From Apteryx mantelli (lineage: Eukaryota; Chordata; Aves; Apterygiformes; Apterygidae), in NCBI RefSeq assembly GCF_036417845.1, contig NC_089981.1, forward strand, positions 64,941,268-65,005,267: a DNA stretch of 64,000 bases. The letters are read 5' to 3'. Within the stretch, counting starts at the first letter, position 1, and every line of letters starts with the position of its first letter. A model generated the notes under the pieces. That model did no database searches and had not been told where the DNA came from. It saw only the letters and a program-made list of their open reading frames with translations. The position numbers and the translations under genes were made by a program. This document shows, piece by piece, positions 25,695 to 37,017 of the stretch.

Positions 25695-27276
25695 AACTGA
25701 TTCAGCAATGAAAACTTTTTTCCTTTCTCATGGTATGAGAGCACAAAGGTTTGAAGGAAGTATCCTTAGTGTGGTGGAATTCAAGCACATGCTGACTTCC
25801 TCTGAGCACAACAGATCTCACCTGCTTCCTTTCTTCTCCTTTCAGACCTCGCAGCTGTGATAGATATGTTACTAGAACACAGCACATGTACCACACATCC
25901 CTTCATCTTCCTCTCACCATTTCTGCACTCCTGATGAACTAACTGAAAAGGAAACAAAGTTGGGCAGCAGACACCTGGATGTGTGCAAGGCCCAACCAAA
26001 GGCTCAGGAGATCTGATTGAGAGTTGAAACAGTTCCTGCTCCTCTTAGATATTAAATATAGCTATGGAAAATTCTGGGAAAAGAGCTGACATATGCATTT
26101 ATATGCTACACACCCCCAAAGCCTTCTATAGCACAGAATTTGCTATATTACCTTAATTACTGGGCAATTACAGTGGCTGCTAGTCTATACATAGAAGAAA
26201 ACATAACAACCAACTTCATACTAACGGATGAGCAGGGGGATTTCTGAATATGCTTGGGGCTCCCTGGGTAGCCAGATAGAAGAGGAAGATTCCTAATAAT
26301 TATACTGGATCCTACTCCTTTCTCAAGTCTGAGGAAATGCCTGTTTCCATTCTTTCTGAAGCCAGCCAGTGAGAAGGCACAACATTTTTCTTTACTGAAA
26401 TCTAAAAGATATGTCCGTATACTAACTAGTTCATGTCTTAGCCTTCCAGATTTAACCTGAAATCATAGGGTTGTATAATACATGAAGCAAAGCACTGCCC
26501 TGGGGCAACAGAGATTTCACCTGCTTCAATAGGAACTGGACAGCTGGTATTTGTCCATAAGTAGTTGGTAGGAGAATTAGTTACACTGCTCCCTGTTATA
26601 GCCTAGAAATTGAGTCCCTGGAAATTACAACAGAAAAGAACCTATTAAAATCACCCATTTCCTCCACCTGGCATCACACAGGCTTAATTCATTCTGGATT
26701 ATTAGACAAAGTTGCTTTAGACAGCAGAATACTGCGCTTGATGTTGCTAAGCCCAACTCATTAGACTCCTTCCTAGTGGAAGATCCTAGAACAGTGTCAC
26801 CCTTCTAACACTGAGAGCAACAGATGAGAAAATAGGCTCTTAGTATATGAAAACAGTTGATATTTACTGAGATCAGTTTCTTTTCAAGTAAGTTTTCTCA
26901 CAGCTGAGCTGTTCATAAGGTGACCCCTCCCCCAACTCTCAAAGAAATCATAAAACCATCTGATCCAAAATTCGTTCTCATTGGGGGAAAGGAATAACCA
27001 TGGGAAAAAAATCTCCGAAAGAAACAGAAAATACAAAACTGAAAATAGAAACAAAAAAACATAGGAATATATATGAAAGTAATCAGGTCATCCTTGGCAT
27101 CAGTCAAACAAGAAAGCTGCTGATTAGTAAAAACGGATAGCACACAAAAAAGTTGCACTGATCTTGAAATTTCAAGTTGCATAAATTCTAAGCTATTCCC
27201 AAATCAATTTTTAGAAAATGCTGTACCTTTCATTGTCCTGAGGAAGAGATTAGATTATGTATTTTTTCATTACTAA

Positions 27277-27290
27277 CCACTAGGTGTCAC
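27277..27290 (+). promoter_or_regulatory. Weaker CTCF-like motif CCACTAGGTGTCAC
   Basis: CCACTAGGTGTCAC matches the CTCF core except that the usual GGCAG end reads GTCAC. It has the same orientation as the site at 12087. Confidence 0.35.
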
Positions 27291-27709
27291 TCTTCCCATT
27301 TTGTTCTCATTACGTCCACGATGTATGTTGCAGAACATGACGGATTAATTTTATATCATTTTTTACCTGAAAAGTCTGCTAAATAATCACTCTACAGCGC
27401 AATAAACAAATGATCAAATAAGGCACAAAGCTTCCCTGAACACAGGCCCTACAGTCTGAAGTGAAAAATCTGGCTCTCAAATACTCACAGTTCAAAGTGT
27501 TTTGGAGATGAGGCTTAGATTCAGCATCATCTCCATCTAGAAAGGGTGAAAAATATAATCTCAGTAGATATGAGTACAGATTTATGAACTGTCCAATTAA
27601 TTTCCAATTTTCAAACACTCACAAAAATGAACAACTTGGCTGCAAGGCAACACCTCTCTGCACTCTGCAGAGTCCATTTTATCTTCAGAGTGTGACCCTT
27701 CATCCTGCA

Positions 27710-27785
27710 TTTGTCCCTGTTGTAGTTTCTCTGCAAAACTTGCATCCTATCAAGTTCACTTTATAGCTTCATAAAGAAGATATCT
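27710..27785 (+). repeat. Unnamed ~80-bp dispersed element, copy B
   Basis: From TTTGTCCCTGTTGTAG to AAAGAAGATATCT, similar to copy A 2.1 kb upstream apart from a short deletion and scattered substitutions. The family is not recognised. Confidence 0.7.
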
Positions 27786-30700
27786 CAGGTAAGGTACCTG
27801 GCAAAGCCCTTAGCCTGCACCCTCCTATTTCTTATAGGATATCCACTTGGTAAACTTCTGTCTTTTTAGCCCCCAGTCAGAAAGTGGCTTCCCTCTTTGA
27901 TACTGCCCATATTGATGACATTCATGAGGAATCAGTGTTTCTCTTTGCGCTACACCTTAACTCACATGTAAGCCAAATCCCACCTCCAAAATCTGCACTA
28001 CCCAATTCTGTGCTGATGCATGAATATGGATGTTGTGTGGCATTGAGTACCTTTGATATGATACCTACAAAAAAAATGTAACATATTAGTGAATGCAAAA
28101 GTATCATTGCCAGGAAAGTAACTGTTTTCAGCAAACAAGGGTAATACCAAAGAACTGCACTGTAAAATTCCTTCCTTAAGGCCAAGGTTGGATTTGTCTT
28201 TGCTTTGCTGGGACTCTTCTGGCCCTCTTCCAGCTTTCCTTTAAGCAAGACAACATATACTGAAAGGAAGGAAAGAAGAAAGGCCAAGGTATTGACAAAA
28301 GAAAAGGAGAGCTATATTCTAGGCTACTTTCATATTGGGAAGTGCATTTTCTTTTCTTAAGGGTGTAGATGGTATATTTCTTGGGAATAAACTGGAAGAA
28401 GAGGCCAAGAACTAAGGTTCCACTCTTCTCAGTATCTCCAGATTGAACAGTAATTCTGCTGCCCTGCATCAACCTGATGAATTTTAGGTCTTCAAAACTC
28501 ATCATTTTTTAAATAGACAGGAAGAACACAAACACTCTTGAACTCAAGTGAAGCGTAAACTAGAACACTAGTGCTGCCTCTTTGGTCCTTTTCTTATGCC
28601 TTAAAGAGTTTCCAGAGGTTCAGTTTGGAGAAGTAAATGCTGCTGACTGCTACAAAGCTATTCACAATATTTTGTTCTCTCTGCAAGTTTTTCTATTTTT
28701 CAGTCAGAGAATTGTTCCTCTCCTGTGAGAAATTTTAACAAAACTCAATTGGAAAATTTGTGTTTGAAATTTTTCAACCATTCTCTACATTTAACATCAA
28801 TTTTACTGTTGAGACAAAAGGTCAGGATTTTGACATCAGGAACACACTGCAGTTGTATCCACTAACATATTCCAGTTTTCTCACACTTCCCATGCTATCA
28901 AAGACGAGATAAATTGTTGCTTACTTACTATACAATGAATATCTAACACATCATGAAAATGAGAAAATGCTTCCACACCACAGACAGCATGAAAAAAATA
29001 ACACCATCTTTGTATCCTTGCTGGTTAACAAGTTTGGCATAGTAGAACTATGAATAAATTAGTAACAGTGTGAAAAATCAAAAGCCAATAGATTAAGACT
29101 GACAAAAAGAATGTACCTTTTCTTAAATAGAGATAAACCCATATTTGAATGGAACACTATTAACCTTCTAATAAATTCCTTAGTATAAAACGATTCTTTT
29201 TCAGTCTGTGTCATGACAGGGCAGGTTAATGCACCCTGCTCTAATTCCAGTAAAGAAAAGCAAGATGGAAGTCTGACAAATTAATATTTTATTTGCATTT
29301 CCAACAGCAAAAAAGAAACCAAGCTTTTCCTTAACCTAACTAATCACATTCCAGCTGACACTCTCCATTCCCCAAGACTTATCTTGCTATAGGAATGAAG
29401 CCACTTTCCAAAAGATATCAAAGAGAAGTCTCTCTTAGAGGCACAGGCTTTTCATTCACTTACACTTCATGTAGCTTAAGAACTAAAAAAAAGAAGATTG
29501 GCTTGTTGCTTAGGAGAACAATGCAGAGCTCTCCAAGACTGTGGTTTCCCAAGCCAGGAAGCACACTTGGCAAGGCACTGCTGTACCAATATGGGCCAAC
29601 GCAGCACCAGAGTATCACAGCACAGGGAACTGAACCTGAGACTCCATATCCCAAATAAGGGCCTGACCCAACACACTGCTGGCTAGTTTGGGATTAGTCT
29701 CTCTCTTGTGTAAGTAACTGAATGTTCACTCTGACCCACATAAAAAAGACCTACATTATAGCCCAGGGTCAGTACACTTACTTGGGTGTAAGAAATCCAT
29801 GCTTAAATGTCTATTGCACATGAAGTACAGGTGGGATTTGAATGCAGTTCTTCAACAACCAAATAAATACCCTGAATGCTGGTGTTTTTGCTATTCTGGT
29901 TCCAGATAAATCTTTCGTATATATCTGTTTTGTAGCAATGCAAAATAGGAAAAAAAGGGTTTTTATAGGATGGGAGGCTTTCCTCTCCATCTCTAGAGAA
30001 AATATCAGATAGACAAAAAGGAAATTAAGATTTTTATGATAAAAGAACCTCCTAGCTTCATCCAGAAGCATACTGGAGAAGATAATTACCTTTTAAACCA
30101 GGAACACTAGTTTTCATTTCTCATGTGCCCCAATTTTTTTTGCTGGAGTAACTTTGTTTTTTAACTGAGCCATGCCTGTTTAATGTAGGAGAAGAAAGTT
30201 CTATTGATTTTTTTGTGACTCCTAAAACTGGAGAGTTTATCAGGAAATATAGCCCCTTTCCTTTCTGCCTAAGTAGAACACTAACAAACTTGTTAGCTAT
30301 TCAAATTCCTTTCATTGAAGTTTGATGTGAAACCATTGCAGTCTATGGTCTTTCTCAGAAGGAAATAGCTGAACTTTAGAAAACATTTATGCTTGCAAAT
30401 CTTTCACTGGTCACCCAGATATCATATTGCTCTTCCTATCCCCTGTCTGGATGAATTAATCCACAGCTGCCAGTCTGCATGCAAAACTCTAGCTTTTGGT
30501 CTCACACCCTGCCCCTAAGCTGGGGTGGCACAGAACACAAACTGAAGGGCGGTTTGCTTCCCTTTCCAATCCTGAAACTCCACACCCAAGCCCTTTCTAA
30601 GGCCCTTTCATCAAGCAGGCTTATTATTAAGAACAAATGAGAAACTCTAAAAAGAACAGTCCAATTGTAAAGTTCTGATCACTCTCTGTGGTCCTCTCCT

Positions 30701-31929
30701 CATTCCAGTGAGTCCAAACCTTTCAGCCTTCCTGAGTCCCAGTGTCTGAATCTTCATGTGTTGGGTGATCGGTAGCTGGCGTACTGATTGCGTGACAGAT
30801 GGGATAGGGGATGCCATGCGACAGCGTGCTGGGTTATGGGACAAGGGCAGGCCAGTTGGTTTGTGGTAACTCAACAGGCCCAATGATAAAGCAAGACAGA
30901 GTTCCCAGGTACAAAAGGTTCAAAAATATTTACTGACATTTGAAAACCTGACAGGATCCAAGTCTCCTCTCTCTTAGATCTGACCTACACAGGGAAAGTA
31001 ATTAGTGCAACTATTCCTGAATAGTAAAATACATAGAGTCACTATTCTCTGATGAAGTCATTCTTAGCTGCTCACAGAACAGGTCTGTTCTGGCACTGTT
31101 ACACCAATCAGTCTCTCAGATGGACTAAAGGTTATATTGGCTTTAGAGTCAAATAAAAAGCTTTGCTGGTATCTTTAGAGATATTCCTGATTAGAATTGA
31201 GGCAAGAGCAGAATTAGGGGCAAAGGTAGAATTCCTGCCCTGGGCAAAGATCTAGTAAAATATATACATACTGCTCAGCAGTACACTGATCTCATCTGGG
31301 TTTTTTGCAGCAGAGAATTTCATCCCACATAAAGACATTTGTAAGATCAGGCTAAAGGCTGTACAGTTGTGAGCTGGAGAAAACACAGATGAAGGTAACA
31401 CCACACAAAAAATCTGCAAACAAAATGCAACACTTAAAATATGATTTGAAAAACCCTCTATCTTTAACTGAAAGCAGCTTAAAAAAAAAATTGAAATACA
31501 ACACCTAAAAAGGTAGCTCTCATAAAGTGTAAAAAAGATATTACAGAGAAAACTTCCACTAAGCTACTCTGCTCTGATGTTCCACTCTGATATACACTAC
31601 TTCTCACATTTAAGAGCAAGGGTCACTCATGGGAGCGAGCTTAGCTTACTGTACCATGCAGACAGCCCTTCAAATATGTGAAAACTCTCCACAGCTTCAG
31701 CAGCAATATATTAGACCACTGATTTTCAGTCAGAGAAAACAGGGCAGTAAGGGATTTTAACAGGTCATATAGGTTCTTTCCCCTCCCCAAAACAGGATCA
31801 ACTCTGGCTAAACCACTCTGGCTGACAAGCAGTGCTTAAATTTCTTCAGTGATAGAGACTCCATATTTTGCTAAGGCCATTTTCTCCAGCCTTTCACTAT
31901 CCTTATGGAAATGAAAAGGGGACTTGGGA

Positions 31930-31943
31930 GGGGGGGGGGGGGG
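31930..31943. repeat. Poly(G) run, 14 G, followed by T-rich tract
   Basis: Fourteen G, then CGGG, then a T-rich stretch to about 31972 (TTTTTTTTGTTTTG). Simple sequence; lengths may be imprecise. Confidence 0.9.
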
Positions 31944-33739
31944 CGGGATGGTTTTTTTTGTTTTGTTTTTTTAAGTATAAACTGAATCTCTCTCATTTCA
32001 AACTTGAATTATTTCTTGTCCTAAGTACCCTGTAAGTGTAGGACATAACTCTTTTCAGTGGTCTTTTATATGTCTGAAGACTGTACCCTCTCAGACTTCT
32101 CTTCCCCTAGACTTAATTCCAGCTCCTCCAAAATTCCACGCAAAAGCCATATTCATGTAAATACGTTCATAGAACAAATTAACACGTATCTCACATAATT
32201 ATTTTGCATAGAAAAGCTGCAACTAAAAAGCTGTACAGGTTTCCTCCCCTCTCCTTCACAGAGAACAGCAGCTCTGTGAAACTGTCAGGCCAAGGCCACC
32301 TGGGCTCCACCACGACATTCCTCCCAGCCACTCCACTCTGCAGCATGACTTACCCAGACACTGCAGGGCCCAAGCACAGTCAGCCAGCTGCAAACCTCAC
32401 TTCCTGCCCTTCAGCTCCTCACTTCCTCTTGTAATTACCATCAGTAATGTCAAGCCTGGAAAAAAAATTGTGAGTCTACAGGAAATCTCCTAGAAGGACC
32501 TGGTGCAAAAGAACCTGTGATACATTGGAATGCAGCTCTCCGGAGAAAAACCCTTCACAAAGAATGTTGCAAGCCACAGGATCTGATATAGATGCTCTGG
32601 GTGACTCAGGCAAGTGGAGAACAATTGCAAAGTTCTGAAAATCCATTTAGACAACATGCAGGTGCCTGTAAAACAAGCATTCCAAACAAATACAGAATTA
32701 AACAGAATGAACATATAACAAATGTTGAAGGGAATTGAACAACTTCTTCCATACAGGGCTTTTTGATAATAGCTTTGGAGCTAAATAAAATTTGGGAAAT
32801 AGATTAAGAAAGATGCTGATCTGGCACTAGAGGCTTGCCACTGAACTGTTACAGGAATGAAGAAAAGGGAACCCACTATGAAACAGCTACAAAAAAAGGA
32901 ATATAGCAGCATAGAGCAGCTTAAATGGCAAAGAGTAGGCCAAAATAGATAAAGACCACAGAACCCCTGTTTATGCTGTAAGCAGCATTTAGTGCTATGG
33001 AAAGGGTTCCAGTTCATGCTATAAAAAAGTATATTAACTAAACCAAGTAAATACTGACATAAAACTGCCATCAAGAACTAGAAATCTATGGTAGGTGTTT
33101 CAATTGCTCTTATGCAAATTTAAAAAGATGCTGCTTAAAGAAGCATCTGGTACTTTCAAACTTTTTTTTTTTTAATAAAATGACTTAACATAATGCCAAA
33201 TGACTGGCAGAATCAAAAGATGAAATATTAAACAACATGTAAAGGATATTAGGAAACAGAAAGTCTGCACCATTGCTCACTATTGTCCATGTTTACAGAA
33301 ACAAATTTAGGGTCCCCTGCAACAGAGACAGAACTCCCAATGCACCCATAAGAGCAGAAGCAAGCATTTCTTTTAACTGCTCTCAACACTATTCAAATGC
33401 CTGTATCAAAAATTCTTTATCTTATGAAATAATTCAAGTAAGTTTTGGCTTGTTGATTTTGAACTTTTCTATCAGTATTATTTATTCTTTCACTAACAGC
33501 TTGGCAAATCTTAAGCCCCTGTCTTGACAAAACTTCACCTTTTAACCCATTCTCAGGTGTGATTCACACAGAATGCCTGCACAGACTCTGGCACAGTACT
33601 GCATCGGAGGAGGTAAATTACCCACAGATTTGGGTCAGCCCTACAGCATGGATGTTACTCTTGCCCTAGTTCAAACACTTTCTAGTCACTGAAGGGATGG
33701 AGGGTAGGTAGAAGAAATCTTTATTTTTTTATTAAACAC

Positions 33740-34000
33740 AATTGAATGGCCTTCCAGTCCCTCATTGTCCCAGTCATAATAATTTGCTGCCAGATTATCA
33801 CCTTAAAAAACTGAGCCTGCTGCTGCAAAATGATTTAATCATGGCCAGAAAGGAGAAACACTGCCTAATAAGGCTTGCTGATTGATTGTCAGCTACATTT
33901 TCTGCAGCTGAGATTTGAGAATATGTTTTAAGGCATTAAAAATACAAGAATTGCATTTCACTTTTATTTTAATATATTATTTCCATTTTTAAGGAATAAT
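33740..34000. promoter_or_regulatory. Second candidate conserved non-coding element
   Basis: AT-rich sequence with homeodomain and GATA-like words (TAATAATTTGC, GATTATCACC, GATTTAATCATGG, GATTGATTGTC) and no repeat signature, about 2.8 kb upstream of the VASH1 start. This is suggestive only. Confidence 0.25.
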
Positions 34001-36191
34001 AATTCTTAACATGCCACAAATGTTAACTAATCTTTACAAAATCTCTGGCTGCAAATCCAAATTATTTGTATTTCCCTCTTACAGATAGAAAAACTGAGCC
34101 ATAGAAGGTAATGTGAATTACCAAAAGTGAATTAGTGATGGAGCTCAGATTAGAAACCAGCATCCTTGTTTCTGTGGACGGCTGTGCTTAAGTTTCAGCC
34201 AGGGGAGGCCACAGAGCTCTAATGGAAGCATTTAAAGGCACTGCACCCTGTCCTTTCCCCAGTCATGTTACTGGAAGCATACCTACCACTCAACCAAAAT
34301 GCAGATGCTGTCCCCTAATACACCTGTGTACTGCCACTGCTTGACTGTCACACTTCCAGTTCTGTGCTTGGAGAGGAACTAGGGACCACTGCAGAAGAAT
34401 CAAGGAAAGGACTTGTGGGGGAATTGATTTTTCTGACAAAATGTACCTGCTTGTGGGCTGCAGAGTGATCCCTGCCATAGGCTCTGCTGTCTCTTTAGAT
34501 ATAAGCATTCAACTTCCACCAACCACTACTTGCTCACAGGGAAAAAAACAAAGATGACTAGAACAATACTAAAAACCTTACAGAAGTGATAAATCAGCAC
34601 TGCTCAAGGTTCCCAATCAAGAGAAAAACTTTATTCAGCAAAGAATTATGTATATGTTTAAGTACTACAGAAGTCAATGTAAGTAGCATGAGGTCATATT
34701 GGTAATTTGTTTGGGAGGCTAGAGGGAAGGAAGAAGCAGGGGCATGCATTCAGCTTAATCTTCCTGAAAAGAAGTTCTCCTTTCAGTAATTTGGACATTG
34801 CTGAGTTCAACAGAGATGCTGCATTTAAATATTTTGCCCTCAGAAAAAAAAAAATCTCACATAAACATTTGCCCAGAGAGCATTAGAGGAAAAGCAACAT
34901 TTCTCTTTGAAACCCTCTGCCAGTCTCTATAAAGGTTATACCCAAATACCAGGACACATCAAATCCCATAGCAATCAGACCCAGGATGTTCATTTTCTGC
35001 ATTGAAGCTGAACAAGAGCCCTTTGTTTGGAGTGCTAAATGTAAGCATTTCAAAGTGCCTTTTAGCAGGTTCGTCAACAGCTGACATGTTATTGTATATG
35101 CATTTCTTTTACTCAATCTTTAAGTTACAAAACACTCTTCCCTTATGCTGGGACTTTCAAAATGGGATTAATGTTATGGGGTGGGGAGGAAACACAGCCA
35201 GCAGTCCTGCCCATGCCAAGGCATAGCTTGGCCCTTATGGATTAGGTTAGGACTGTCATACCAGTGATACATGGCATAAGAAAGAGCTTCCACATCCACT
35301 GCATTTTGCAGAGAACCTCCCATCACAGATGTTAACTTTGCTGTACTACAGGATGGCAGAAACAGAGAACCAGATTGTGAAGCTTGAGCAAATCACTTGT
35401 TTTTAGACTTTTGTGTATCTTCAGATTTTATCTGAAGATGCATTTTGTCTCCTTCCAGAAGGAAGGCAGAAGAACTCGACAGGGCTGCTCCTGCAGGGAC
35501 AGCCTAAGTCCCACAGCACAGCCAGAGATCAGCGACTTGGTTCCTATATGGGGAAGGCCCTCCCTTCCTTCCCTAGCACTTCCAGTGTTATTTTACTCTT
35601 GATGTTATAAGCCAAAACAGCAGCAGCCCAGTTCCTTCTCCTCCATTCACTGCTTTCTACTTCGCAATTTTATCCTAATTGTTCTGTTCTCTCCACTCGC
35701 TCCTTACACAGCAATCTACCTCCACTTCTAACGGGTTTCATTACCCACCCATAGAAGCTCTCCAGGCCCTTCTGCCGACGAGTAGCCCTGGCCCAGGCCT
35801 GCTCCCCCTCCTCCCTCCAGCTTCACCCACCTAATTCCCCTCCGCAGACCGTTATTTCACATTTCAGCTCCGGCAGGCACCGGCCAAGCCCCTCACTCAG
35901 CTCCACCAGGGCATCGCCGGCCGCCAACGGCCCCGCTCCGGGCCGCACAGCGCCTCTCCACACCCCTGAGCGAGCCGCCCCTTCGGGCGACCGTTAAACG
36001 GCCGCTTCCTTGCGCCGGCCCGCCTCCCGCTGACGACGCCCTAGGCCCCTCAGCCGCCCCCCAGCAGCTCCCACCCTCCCTCAGAACCGCCGTCTCCCCT
36101 TATCACCGAGCAGCAGCAGCCGCCGCCCTAGCCTTATCACCAGGGGCAGCGACACCCGCCGCCATCCCACCGCGGCCCCTTTCAGCGGGCG

Positions 36192-36201
36192 GCGCATGCG
36201 C
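36192..36201. promoter_or_regulatory. Palindromic NRF1-type site GCGCATGCGC
   Basis: GCGCATGCGC exactly matches the NRF1 half-site palindrome and lies about 570 bp upstream of the VASH1 start codon, within the CpG island. NRF1 sites are common in TATA-less CpG promoters. Binding is inferred from the motif only. Confidence 0.5.
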
Positions 36202-36300
36202 GGGCCGGGCCGGGCCGCCCGCCGCAGCCCCGGGGCCCGCGAGACCCCGCGCGGCCGCCACCACGGCCGCCCGGCCCGGCCTAGCCCGGGGCGGAGCGCG

Positions 36301-36321
36301 GCCCCGCCCCGCCCCGCCCCG
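36301..36321. promoter_or_regulatory. Tandem GC boxes (Sp/KLF type)
   Basis: Four CCCCG units repeat in tandem here, giving overlapping CCCCGCCCC boxes about 440 bp before the VASH1 ATG. Such arrays recruit Sp1/KLF factors in CpG-island promoters. Confidence 0.5.
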
Positions 36322-36697
36322 CGCGGGGCTTTGTTAGTCCGCATGCAGCATCTGCCCGGGAGGCGGCTGTCCCCGCCCGCCTGCCCGCCGCGGCGAGTGC
36401 TCGGGAGGCGGCGCGGCGGGGGCTGCCCCGGCGGCAGGCCCGCCCCGCCTGGTGCCCGCGGCGCCCACCGTCACCGCTGCGGGCTGTTGGGTCACTGGCA
36501 CCTCCCTCGTTGCGGCGGCCTGATGCGAGCGGGCGGCCGCCGGCGGCGGCAGCGGCACCCGGCGCTGCCGCGAGTGGTCGTTTTTCCCTCTTTCCCCGAA
36601 AATCGCGTGTTTTGATCTTCCCGGCGGCGAGCCCGTGCCGCCTCCCCAGGGCTGCGCGCGGGCCCCCGCTGTGGCGGCGCCCCCCCGAGCGCCGGCC

Positions 36698-36748
36698 ATG
36701 CGGGGCGCGGCCCCCGGCAGCGCGGCGGCGGCGGGCGGCGGGCGCTGA
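36698..36748 (+). promoter_or_regulatory. Upstream ORF, 16 codons, in the predicted VASH1 5' UTR
   Basis: An ATG at 36698 with G at -3 opens a reading frame of 16 Ala/Gly/Arg-rich codons ending in TGA at 36746-36748. The stop lies 11 nt before the VASH1 ATG, in a different frame. If the transcript starts upstream of 36698, this uORF could reduce initiation at the main start. Translation is not demonstrated. Confidence 0.5.
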
Positions 36749-36759
36749 GCGCGGCGGCG

Positions 36760-37017
36760 ATGCCGGGGGGCGGCGGGGCCGCGGCCGCCGCCAGGCGCCC
36801 CCCGGGCGGCGAAGCCGCGGCGGCGCCGCGGGACGAGGAGCAGGACGAGGAGGGCGAGGAGGATCTCCGCGACGGGGGCGTCCCCTTCTTCGTGAACCGC
36901 GGCGGGCTGCCCGTGGACGAGCCCACCTGGGAGAGGATGTGGCGGCATGTGGGCAGGATCCACCCCGAGGGCGAGAGGGTGGCGCGGAGGATTCGGGGCG
37001 CCGCCGACCTGCCCAAG
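36760..37017 (+). CDS. VASH1: VASH1 coding exon 1
   Basis: Encodes residues 1-86, from MPGGGG to ADLPK. The first 23 residues are Gly/Ala/Pro/Arg rich and poorly conserved; from DEEQDEEGEEDLRDGG onward it follows human VASH1 closely. It ends in phase 0 at AAG followed by the strong donor GTGAGC. The exon lies inside the CpG island. Confidence 0.95.

Larger units (their letters stand above)
18456..35850. other. Non-coding region between the LTR and the VASH1 CpG island
   Basis: No exon of a recognisable gene is visible on either strand. Contents listed separately are a possible old repeat at about 20.1 kb, poly(A) runs at 19966-19983 and 22597-22612, poly(G) runs at 23235-23255 and 31930-31943, paired inverted repeats at 24.9 kb, a duplicated 80-bp element at 25.6 and 27.7 kb, a CTCF-like motif at 27.28 kb and a candidate conserved element at 33.7-34.0 kb. 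Confidence 0.6.

Noticed and set aside
30660..30980. Possible LTR-like fragment (minus strand TTTTTGAACCTTTTGTACCT near 30.9 kb)
   Set aside because: It has a repeat-like feel, but I could not define TG/CA ends, a target duplication or a family.
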